A DNA stretch of 64,000 nucleotides, from assembly GCF_001655005.1 (NCBI RefSeq), contig NZ_LXET01000063.1, positions 1 to 64,000 on the forward strand, read 5' to 3'. The notes under the pieces are model-generated. The model was not told the DNA's origin, did no database searches, and saw nothing but the letters and a program-made list of their open reading frames with translations. This stretch comes from Hafnia paralvei ATCC 29927. GTDB taxonomy: Bacteria > Pseudomonadota > Gammaproteobacteria > Enterobacterales > Enterobacteriaceae. Positions 9,044 through 16,779 of this stretch are shown here, one piece after another; positions within the stretch are counted from its first letter, which is position 1, and every line of letters starts with the position of its first letter. A program made the translations under genes and the position numbers.

Positions 9044-10492
9044 ATGAAAGAACTCAATGTTGACGTAGCCGTTATCGGCGGCGGAACTGCTGGCTTAGGT
9101 GCCTATCGCGCAGCCAAACTCTCAACGCCAAGCGTAGTTATGATCGAAGGTGGCCCATTCGGTACAACCTGTGCGCGCGTGGGTTGTATGCCTTCAAAAT
9201 TATTGATCGCTGCAGCCGAAGCCGTGCATCAAATTGAACGGGCTCCTGGCTTTGGGGTTCATCCGCAAGGCGAAATCAAGATTGATGGCCGCGAAGTGAT
9301 GGCCCGCGTTAAGCGTGAACGCGACCGCTTCGTGGGTTTTGTGATGGAAGGCGTCATCAGTATTCCTGACAGCGACAAAATTCTCGGCTATGCCCGTTTT
9401 ATTGATGACAATACTTTGCAGGTTAACGATCACACACGCATCGTCGCAAAACGCATCGTGATAGCAACAGGTTCCCGCCCAACATGGCCGGCGCCGTGGA
9501 ATGAGCTAGGCGATCGGCTCATCATTAACGATGACGTCTTTAACTGGAATGACCTGCCTAAATCCGTAGCCGTATTTGGCCCCGGCGTTATCGGTTTGGA
9601 GTTGGGACAAGCGCTCCATCGTTTAGGCGTGCAAGTAAAAGTATTTGGCGTTGGCGGCGCAGTAGGGCCGTTAACCGATAGTGACGTACGTGACTACGCC
9701 CGTCGTGCCCTGGGCGAAGAGTTCTATCTTGATCCTGATGTGAAAGTAGAAATCATGCAGCGCGAAGGCGATCGCGTATTTATCCGCTATCAGGATTTAG
9801 ACGGCAAACCGCAGGAAATCATGGTCGACTACGTACTAGCCGCGACCGGGCGCCGTCCAAACGTAGATAATCTGGCGATTGAAAACACCTCTCTGGAGCT
9901 AGACGCTCGCGGTGTTCCGGTGGCCGATAGATTAACAATGCAAACCAGCGTGCCGCATATCTTTATCGCCGGTGATGCCAGTAACCAGCTACCACTGTTG
10001 CATGAAGCCAGCGATCAGGCTCGTATTGCTGGGGATAACGCAGGAAGCTATCCAGAAATCAAGCCCGGCTTACGCCGGAGCTCCATTTCTGTCGTTTTCT
10101 CTGATCCGCAGATTGCGATGGTAGGTTCAACCTACCGCGAGCTAAGCCAAAAATATGGCGCCTGCGGCTGCTTCGAAGTGGGAGAGGTGTCCTTTGAAAA
10201 TCAGGGGCGTTCTCGCGTAATGCTACGCAACAAAGGTCTATTGCACGTTTATGGCGAACAAGGCACTGGCAAGTTCCTCGGCGCTGAAATGATGGGACCT
10301 GAAGTTGAGCACATTGCACATCTGCTGGCATGGGCGCATCAGCAAGGTATGACCATTGATCAAATGTTGGATATGCCGTTCTACCATCCCGTGATTGAAG
10401 AAGGGCTGCGTACCGCTCTGCGTGATTTACAAAGTAAGTTGCGTATCGGGGATACCGAAACAGAGCGTTGCATGCGCTGTCCGGGCGAATAA
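9044..10492 (+). CDS. Lpd-like FAD disulfide reductase with C-terminal CxxC
   Basis: This 482-residue class I flavin disulfide reductase resembles dihydrolipoyl dehydrogenase but is not the pyruvate dehydrogenase LpdA. It has the FAD motif GGGTAGLGAYRA, redox cysteines C43 and C48 (TTCARVGCMPSK), an NAD(P) motif GPGVIGLELGQA, an FIAGDAS FAD segment and the dimer-interface HPVIEEG. Unusually it ends with an extra CxxC pair (C476/C479, in ERCMRCPGE), reminiscent of C-terminal redox tails in other disulfide reductases. ATG 9044 is chosen because of AGGAG at 9031-9035. It lies directly downstream of prx-grx, so it may regenerate that peroxidase or another thiol carrier; its substrate is unknown. 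Confidence 0.9.
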   Translation: MKELNVDVAVIGGGTAGLGAYRAAKLSTPSVVMIEGGPFGTTCARVGCMPSKLLIAAAEAVHQIERAPGFGVHPQGEIKIDGREVMARVKRERDRFVGFVMEGVISIPDSDKILGYARFIDDNTLQVNDHTRIVAKRIVIATGSRPTWPAPWNELGDRLIINDDVFNWNDLPKSVAVFGPGVIGLELGQALHRLGVQVKVFGVGGAVGPLTDSDVRDYARRALGEEFYLDPDVKVEIMQREGDRVFIRYQDLDGKPQEIMVDYVLAATGRRPNVDNLAIENTSLELDARGVPVADRLTMQTSVPHIFIAGDASNQLPLLHEASDQARIAGDNAGSYPEIKPGLRRSSISVVFSDPQIAMVGSTYRELSQKYGACGCFEVGEVSFENQGRSRVMLRNKGLLHVYGEQGTGKFLGAEMMGPEVEHIAHLLAWAHQQGMTIDQMLDMPFYHPVIEEGLRTALRDLQSKLRIGDTETERCMRCPGE

Positions 10493-10513
10493 CCTCGCTG
10501 CATTTGTATTAAA

Positions 10514-10537
10514 ACCGGGCATTGCCCGGTTTTTTTC
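10514..10537 (+). terminator. Terminator after Lpd-like reductase gene
   Basis: ACCGGGC-att-GCCCGGT followed by seven T residues lies between the reductase gene and convergent argH. Confidence 0.85.
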
Positions 10538-10553
10538 TATGGTGCTAAAGGCG

Positions 10554-11927
10554 TTATAGCAAACGCTGTTTTGCGTCGGCAATGGCCTGAGCCACCTGAT
10601 GTGGAGATACGCCTCCTTTGGCACTTCGCTTATCTAAGCAAGATTGCAGCGACAGAATAGGATAAACGTCGTCACCAATCACACTGCTGAATTTTTGCAG
10701 CTCGCTAAGGCTTAATGCCTCCAAAGCTTTGCCCTGTTTGATAGCACCGACTACCGCTTCGCCCACAATATGATGAGCCTCGCGGAAAGGAACACCTTTC
10801 GCCACGAGATAATCCGCCAGTTCGGTGGCGTTTGCATAGCCTTGCTCAGCCGCTTCCTGACAACGAGGGCGTTTAACCTGAATCCCGTCCAAGACTAAAG
10901 CCGCCATATGCAGACAGTCCATCCACGTATCCAGAGCATCAAACAGACCTTCTTTGTCTTCTTGCATATCTTTGTTGTAAGCCAAGGGCAGGCCTTTCAA
11001 CGTCATCATCATACCGGTCAACGCGCCCTGCACGCGGCCACATTTGCCACGGATAAGCTCCAGCGCATCGGGGTTTTTCTTCTGTGGCATGAGAGACGAA
11101 CCTGACGTCACGCGATCTGACAATTCAACAAAATTGGCTTCACCGCTGTTAAAGAAGATCAAATCTTCTGCAAATCGTGACAGATGAACCATGCCGATAG
11201 ACGCGTCAGAGAGCAATTCCAACACATGATCGCGATCGGAAACGCTATCTAAACTGTTGCGCGTGGCGCTTGAAAAACCTAACCACCCGGCCAGTTGCTC
11301 GCGATCGATAGGATAAGCGGTACCCGCCAAAGCCCCACACCCTAACGGGCTAACATCCAAACGTTTCAGCGTATCGTGCAAACGGCTTTCATCACGCGCC
11401 AGCATTTCGGCATAGGCTAAACACCAGTGAGCAAAGGTCACCGGTTGTGCACGTTGAAGATGGGTGTAACCCGGCATCACTGCGTCCTGATTGGCTTCCG
11501 CCGTGACTATCAGCGCCTGCTGCAATTGCTGCACAGCCTGTAATAACTCACCAATTTCATTTTTACACCACAGCTTCAAGTCCGTCGCGACCTGATCGTT
11601 ACGGCTGCGGCCAGTGTGCAATTTTTTACCTAAATCGCCCACTTTATTGATCAGTTGGGTTTCGACCCAGCTATGAATATCTTCGGCGTCGCTGGCTAAA
11701 ATGGCTTCTGGATCCGCTTGAACTTCCTCAAGTAAAATCCCTAATGCATCTTCCAACTTCTGCTGTTCTTCCACCGTTAATACATTGACGGTGACCAGAG
11801 CCTTTGACCATGCCACTGAGCCGGTAATATCCTGCTCAGCCAATCGGTAATCAAACCGCAGTGAGTCATTGAATTGCTTAAACCGCTGGTCTGCCGCCTG
11901 ACTGAACCGCCCGCCCCATAGTGCCAT
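10554..11927 (-). CDS. argH: Argininosuccinate lyase
   Basis: ArgH cleaves argininosuccinate to arginine and fumarate, the last step of arginine synthesis. The 457-residue protein has the fumarase/aspartase superfamily signature SGSSLMPQKKNPD, and HTGRSRNDQ and GYTHLQRAQP substrate-binding segments. GGAG lies just upstream of the ATG at 11927. It is the last gene of the argC-argB-argG-argH series, 156 bp after argG. That spacer contains a TTGCGG/CCGCAA inverted repeat near 11950-11980, which may modulate read-through. Confidence 0.97.
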   Translation of the reverse strand: MALWGGRFSQAADQRFKQFNDSLRFDYRLAEQDITGSVAWSKALVTVNVLTVEEQQKLEDALGILLEEVQADPEAILASDAEDIHSWVETQLINKVGDLGKKLHTGRSRNDQVATDLKLWCKNEIGELLQAVQQLQQALIVTAEANQDAVMPGYTHLQRAQPVTFAHWCLAYAEMLARDESRLHDTLKRLDVSPLGCGALAGTAYPIDREQLAGWLGFSSATRNSLDSVSDRDHVLELLSDASIGMVHLSRFAEDLIFFNSGEANFVELSDRVTSGSSLMPQKKNPDALELIRGKCGRVQGALTGMMMTLKGLPLAYNKDMQEDKEGLFDALDTWMDCLHMAALVLDGIQVKRPRCQEAAEQGYANATELADYLVAKGVPFREAHHIVGEAVVGAIKQGKALEALSLSELQKFSSVIGDDVYPILSLQSCLDKRSAKGGVSPHQVAQAIADAKQRLL

Positions 11928-12083
11928 GTGATGCTCCGTTATGATTAATAACCTTGCGGAAGTTTAATTCCCGCAAAAAATTTAAGCGTCCAAAATAAAA
12001 GTATTACTGTAAATAGGCGTTATTGTCGCAGCCTTGTTGGGTAAGGAAGCCCGACCCAACATGGCGCAAGTAAGATAGCCTAC

Positions 12084-13298
12084 TTATTTTTTCTCGTTCA
12101 GCGCACGGATACGTGAGGACAACGAGAATAAACGAATGAAGCCGCCAGCGTGGCTGTGGTCATACACATCATCTTCGCCAAAGGTCGCGAACTCTTCGTT
12201 ATACAAGCTGTTGCCCGATTTTTTCTGAATCGCCGTCGCTTGCCCTTTATACAACTTAATCACCACTTCGCCATTCACATCTTTAGCGATAGAATCAGCG
12301 GCTGCCTGAATTGACTCACGCAACGGTGCAAACCAACGACCATCGTAAACCACGTAGGACATCTCTTGCCCCAATTGTTCACGCCATTTAAAGCTGTCGC
12401 GATCCAGAACTAGCTGTTCTACGCCGCGTAGAGCCGCCATCATGATCGTGCCCCCCGGAGTTTCATAGCAGCCACGAGATTTAATCCCGACCAGACGGTT
12501 CTCTACAATATCGATACGGCCAACACCATGCTTCGCACCGAGAACATTAAGCGCCTCTAAACAGGCAAACGGACTCATCTTCTTACCATTAACGGAAACA
12601 ACTTCGCCTTTTTCTACGCCAACCGTCACTAATTCAGACTCATTTGGCGCATCTTCTGGTGAATTTGTCCATACCCAGCAATCTTGGTTGGCGGCATTCC
12701 ACGGGCTTTCCAACACACCACCTTCAGTAGAAATATGCCACGCGTTAGCGTCACGACTGTAGATTTTCTCCAGCGATGCAGTCGTTGGAATATCACGCAC
12801 TTTTAAATAATCGAGCAGAGCTTCGCGAGAACGTAGATCCCACTCACGCCAAGGAGCAACCACTTTAAGCTGCGGTGCTAATGCGGTGTAGGTCGTTTCG
12901 AAACGCACCTGATCGTTACCTTTACCCGTCGCGCCGTGACACAGCGCATCTGCACCCAGTTTGAGAGCCAGCTCTACCTGAGCCTTGGCAATCAGTGGAC
13001 GCGCCATTGATGTACCCAATAGGTAAGTGCCTTCATACAACGCACCGGTTTTCAGCACTGGGTAAACATAATCTTTGATGAATTCTTCACGCAAATCAGC
13101 GATGTAGCAGGATGAAGCGCCAGAGCGCAGGGCTTTCTCTTCAACGCCAACCAAATCTTCACGCTCTTGGCCAATGTCAGCCACGAATGCGATAACTTCA
13201 CAGTCACCGTAGTTTTCTTTCAGCCAAGGAATGATTGCCGAAGTATCTAAGCCGCCAGAGTAAGCCAGAACGATTTTACTGATGCCTTGCGTTGCCAT
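12084..13298 (-). CDS. argG: Argininosuccinate synthase, short (404-aa) type
   Basis: ArgG joins citrulline and aspartate using ATP. The N-terminal ATP pyrophosphatase loop AYSGGLDTS is at residues 12-20, and GATGKGNDQVRFE is conserved. This is the ~400-residue subfamily found in Yersinia and Vibrio, not the 447-residue form that E. coli carries at a separate locus. The ATG at 13298 has AAGGAAAAG upstream. Placement between argB and argH makes a full argCBGH cluster. Confidence 0.96.
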   Translation of the reverse strand: MATQGISKIVLAYSGGLDTSAIIPWLKENYGDCEVIAFVADIGQEREDLVGVEEKALRSGASSCYIADLREEFIKDYVYPVLKTGALYEGTYLLGTSMARPLIAKAQVELALKLGADALCHGATGKGNDQVRFETTYTALAPQLKVVAPWREWDLRSREALLDYLKVRDIPTTASLEKIYSRDANAWHISTEGGVLESPWNAANQDCWVWTNSPEDAPNESELVTVGVEKGEVVSVNGKKMSPFACLEALNVLGAKHGVGRIDIVENRLVGIKSRGCYETPGGTIMMAALRGVEQLVLDRDSFKWREQLGQEMSYVVYDGRWFAPLRESIQAAADSIAKDVNGEVVIKLYKGQATAIQKKSGNSLYNEEFATFGEDDVYDHSHAGGFIRLFSLSSRIRALNEKK

Positions 13299-13368
13299 AG
13301 TCTTTTCCTTTATCTCAATAACTTAAAATTTTTCAGTTAAATTAGGTCTTTTGAAGTATGACGAGTAA

Positions 13369-14148
13369 TCAATTCGCGAGAATTCTGGTGCCTACCGGCA
13401 CACCGTTAAACAATGCTGGAAGCTTCTCAGCATGTCGCCAGCTTGCAATATCGACGGGTCTTCCCAAAGACCGAGCGGCATCAAGCGCAGCGTTTACTTT
13501 TACAACCATTCCATCAGTGATAATGCCTTGAGCGATCAGCTGTTCGGCTTTAGCTGCCGTCATTTCTTCAATGCGCTGCCCTTTGCCATCCAGAATTCCG
13601 CTAACGTCCGACAGTAAAATCAGATCGGCCCCCAGCGTTGCAGCCAACGCCGTTGCCGCTTGGTCTGCATTAACATTCATTAACTCACCTTCAGCCGTGA
13701 TACCCACCGAACTGATGATAGGTAAATAGCCCGTCGCCAACAGCGTTGTCACCAATGCAGGAGAACCTGCTTTTGCCTTGCCGACATGACCGAGTTCTTC
13801 CGACAGTTGGCTAACTTCCACCATATCGCCGTCACCCAGAGATAAACCCACCGCTGAAATATGGTGTTTTTTGGCACAGGCCAGCAGAGTTTTATTCGCC
13901 GTCCCCGCCAACGCCCCCGTGATGATGCCTATCTGATCGGCTGGCGTTACGCGCAGGCCATTTTTCTTCACTACCGGCAAATGGAGCTGTTTCATCAGGT
14001 CATCAACTAGGCATCCACCGCCATGAACAATCACCAGCGGTCGCTGATGGCTTTGGCGATAAGCAACCAAAGCCTGAAACAGGCGTTGCATCGCCTCTTC
14101 GCTATCCAGCAAAACCCCACCTAACTTGATGATTAATGGATTGTTCAT
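13369..14148 (-). CDS. argB: Acetylglutamate kinase
   Basis: ArgB phosphorylates N-acetylglutamate, the second step of arginine synthesis. The 259-residue protein has the amino-acid-kinase glycine motif KLGGVLLD near the N terminus, VHGGGCLVDD and the nucleotide-binding LILLSDVSG. AGAG precedes the start. It lies 32 bp after argC and 70 bp before argG on the same strand. Confidence 0.97.
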   Translation of the reverse strand: MNNPLIIKLGGVLLDSEEAMQRLFQALVAYRQSHQRPLVIVHGGGCLVDDLMKQLHLPVVKKNGLRVTPADQIGIITGALAGTANKTLLACAKKHHISAVGLSLGDGDMVEVSQLSEELGHVGKAKAGSPALVTTLLATGYLPIISSVGITAEGELMNVNADQAATALAATLGADLILLSDVSGILDGKGQRIEEMTAAKAEQLIAQGIITDGMVVKVNAALDAARSLGRPVDIASWRHAEKLPALFNGVPVGTRILAN

Positions 14149-14180
14149 AGCAGTCTCTTTTTAAAGTTTAAGTTTCATCG

Positions 14181-15203
14181 TTACAGCAATGATTGTGTTT
14201 CATTAAAACCAAAGCGGATATTCATACACTGCACAGCCTGAGCTGCCGCCCCCTTCAGTAAATTATCTTCTGCGGAAACGATAATCAGGTGCTCGCCCTG
14301 TAGAGCAAAACCAATATCGCAGAACGGCGTCCCCGCTACGTTTTTAATGGCCGGAACACCTTGGTCATATACCCGAACCAATGGTTTTTCAGCATAGGCC
14401 TGCTGATAGGCAGCTTTTACCTGCTCGACCGTCACGCCTACACTCAATTTGCAGGTGATGGTCGCCAAAATTCCGCGCGGGAAATTGCCCAAGTGAGGTG
14501 TAAAAATCACCGGCGTTCCCAAGTGAGTCGCAATTTCTGGCTGATGGCGATGAGTAAATATGCCGTAGGGCTGCAAGCTCACTTCGCAAAAACTCGTGGT
14601 CATGCTGGCTTTCCGCCCCGCTCCGCTGACACCGCTGACGGCGTTAATCACTGGCCATTGATTTAAATCGAGCAGGTTCGCATCAATCAGCGGCTTTAAG
14701 GCCAGCTGCGATGCCGTTGGATAACAGCCAGGAACGGCCACCAGCTGCGCCTGTTTGATATATTCAGCCCGCCACTCCGCCAGACCATAAACAGCTTTGT
14801 CTAGCCAGTCGGCGTGCTGATGTGTAAATCCATAATAGTCTTGATAAAAACTCGCCTGATTCACCCGATATGCACCGGAAAGATCAAACACCACACAGCC
14901 AGCCTGCAAAAACTGCGGGGCTAAATCATGGCTAACTTCGTGCGCCGTCGCGAGAAACACGACATCAACACCTTTTGCCATCTGAGCTACGTCGCCCATA
15001 GGCTGCAATGGCAGATCAACGATGCCTTTCAGCTGCGGATGCAAATCAGAAAGTAACTTTCCTGCATCTGAGCTTTGCGCTGAAACCGTTAAACCAGTTA
15101 TGTTCATAGCAGGGTGACGCTGCAGATAGACGGCAAGTTCCGCGCCGGTATAGCCGCTGGCCCCTACAATTAACCCGTTTAACTGAGACTGTGCGTTAGG
15201 CAT
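14181..15203 (-). CDS. argC: N-acetyl-gamma-glutamyl-phosphate reductase
   Basis: ArgC reduces N-acetylglutamyl phosphate to the semialdehyde with NADPH. The 340-residue protein has the Rossmann motif GASGYTGAEL, the catalytic-cysteine motif PGCYPT and HRHQPEI. It is about six residues longer than E. coli ArgC at the N terminus. It is the promoter-proximal gene of argCBGH and is divergent from argE, with two ARG boxes between them. Confidence 0.97.
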   Translation of the reverse strand: MPNAQSQLNGLIVGASGYTGAELAVYLQRHPAMNITGLTVSAQSSDAGKLLSDLHPQLKGIVDLPLQPMGDVAQMAKGVDVVFLATAHEVSHDLAPQFLQAGCVVFDLSGAYRVNQASFYQDYYGFTHQHADWLDKAVYGLAEWRAEYIKQAQLVAVPGCYPTASQLALKPLIDANLLDLNQWPVINAVSGVSGAGRKASMTTSFCEVSLQPYGIFTHRHQPEIATHLGTPVIFTPHLGNFPRGILATITCKLSVGVTVEQVKAAYQQAYAEKPLVRVYDQGVPAIKNVAGTPFCDIGFALQGEHLIIVSAEDNLLKGAAAQAVQCMNIRFGFNETQSLL

Positions 15204-15297
15204 CTGTCGTTTCCACCTTCTTGGTTAATCATCGATCGTAAATATTACATTTAGCGCTGCACATCATAACTTTTACAGTTTCATTCGGCGAGCGCTT

Positions 15298-15336
15298 ATT
15301 GTATTTTTATTCATAAATAATGCATGAATATTGATA
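15298..15336. promoter_or_regulatory. Tandem ARG boxes (ArgR operator) for argC/argE
   Basis: Box 1 has the core TGTATTTTTATTCA (15300-15313), 13 of 14 matches to TGAATWWWWATTCA. Box 2 is TGCATGAATATTGA (15321-15334), 11 of 14 matches. Their centres are 21 bp apart, the standard spacing of two 18-bp ArgR boxes separated by 3 bp. Arginine-bound ArgR should repress both divergent units from here. Confidence 0.85.
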
Positions 15337-15361
15337 CTATCCTAACTAAAGGCTGTCAACA

Positions 15362-16510
15362 GTGAATATGAAATTACCACCATTTATTGAGCTGTACCGC
15401 GCCTTGATCGCCACGCCGTCCATCAGTGCAACCGACAGCGCGCTCGATCAAAGTAATGAAGCATTAATCAACTTGCTAGCGGGGTGGTTTGGCGATCTCG
15501 GCTTTCGCGTTGAGGTTCAACCTGTGCCACATACGCGTAACAAATTCAATTTACTGGCCAGTATTGGCCAAGGTACTGGTGGCTTAATGTTGGCGGGGCA
15601 TACGGATACCGTGCCGTTTGATGATGGTCGCTGGACACGCGATCCCTTCACCCTTACCGAACACGACAATAAGCTCTACGGGCTCGGCACCGCAGATATG
15701 AAAGGCTTTTTTGCCTTTATTCTGGATGCGCTTCGCGACATCGATGCTAGCAAACTCAGCAAGCCGCTCTATATTTTGGCGACTGCAGATGAGGAAACCA
15801 CGATGGCTGGCGCACGCTATTTCGCGGCGACCACGCATTTACGCCCTGACTGCGCCATCATTGGTGAACCTACATCTCTCAAGCCTGTACGGGCGCATAA
15901 AGGGCACTTATCGGAAGCCATTAGGATTACAGGGCAATCGGGCCATTCAAGCGATCCCGCGCGTGGCGTTAACGCCATCGAATTAATGCATGACTCTATC
16001 GGGCATCTGTTAACTCTGCGCAATACGCTCAAAGACCGTTATCACCACGATGCTTTTAACATTCCTTATCCCACAATGAACCTCGGACACATCCACGGCG
16101 GTGACGCGCCCAATCGTATTTGCGCCTGCTGTGAGCTGCATATGGATATTCGCCCTCTGCCGGGTATGACGCTCAACGATATCGATGAGTTACTCAATCA
16201 AGCGTTGGCACCGGTAAGCGAGAAGTGGCCGGGACGTTTAACTATCGAGCATCTGCACGTACCGATTCCTGGCTATGAATGTCCAGTACACGCACCGCTT
16301 ATTCAGGTGATTGAAGGGTTACTAGGCGAACGTGCAGAAGTCGTGAACTATTGCACCGAAGCACCATTTATTCAGGAAGTTTGCCCTACACTAGTATTAG
16401 GGCCGGGCTCTATCGATCAGGCTCATCAACCCGATGAATTCCTTGCGACGTCATTTATCCAACCTACGCGTGAATTGATCGGTCAGGTGGTTAATCATTT
16501 TTGTCGATAA
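15362..16510 (+). CDS. argE: Acetylornithine deacetylase
   Basis: ArgE removes the acetyl group from N-acetylornithine to give ornithine. The 382-residue M20-family metallopeptidase has the zinc-ligand segments AGHTDTVPFDD, GLGTADMKG and ATADEETTMAG. The GTG at 15362 is preferred: AAAGG lies nine bases upstream and the length before LPPF then matches E. coli; ATG 15368 is the alternative. A perfect 12-bp inverted repeat overlaps the stop codon. Confidence 0.95.
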   Translation: MNMKLPPFIELYRALIATPSISATDSALDQSNEALINLLAGWFGDLGFRVEVQPVPHTRNKFNLLASIGQGTGGLMLAGHTDTVPFDDGRWTRDPFTLTEHDNKLYGLGTADMKGFFAFILDALRDIDASKLSKPLYILATADEETTMAGARYFAATTHLRPDCAIIGEPTSLKPVRAHKGHLSEAIRITGQSGHSSDPARGVNAIELMHDSIGHLLTLRNTLKDRYHHDAFNIPYPTMNLGHIHGGDAPNRICACCELHMDIRPLPGMTLNDIDELLNQALAPVSEKWPGRLTIEHLHVPIPGYECPVHAPLIQVIEGLLGERAEVVNYCTEAPFIQEVCPTLVLGPGSIDQAHQPDEFLATSFIQPTRELIGQVVNHFCR

Positions 16511-16520
16511 ATGATTAACC
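16489..16520 (+). other. Inverted repeat over the argE stop codon
   Basis: GGTTAATCATTT and AAATGATTAACC are perfect 12-bp arms around an 8-nt loop. The argE TAA overlaps the second arm. No T-run follows, so it is more likely a 3' mRNA stabilising hairpin than an intrinsic terminator. Confidence 0.6.
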
Positions 16521-16779
16521 GCTAATTGACGCTTTAATGAAATTTTAACAGTGAAAACGGCGGCGATGTCACCCTATTGCAGCCGTTTGCAACGTAACTG
16601 TTATTAGAAACGTTAATTCCCGTCACCGTGTAATTAAATTTCAGTTAAATCACCAAATTCATGTCGTTTAGCAATAAATTGTGACAATTGACGTAGACAA
16701 TGGAACGTGGCTTTATAAAAGAGGCGGTCTACGCCTTTCGGGTGAAAGAAATTTACATATTGGAGGGGTCAGGGGTCTT

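Noticed and set aside
13351..13366. TTGAAGTATGACGAGTA in the argG-argB spacer resembling an ERIC end
   Set aside because: Only one end is present and the rest of the 70-bp spacer has no ERIC sequence, so chance or a relic cannot be told apart.
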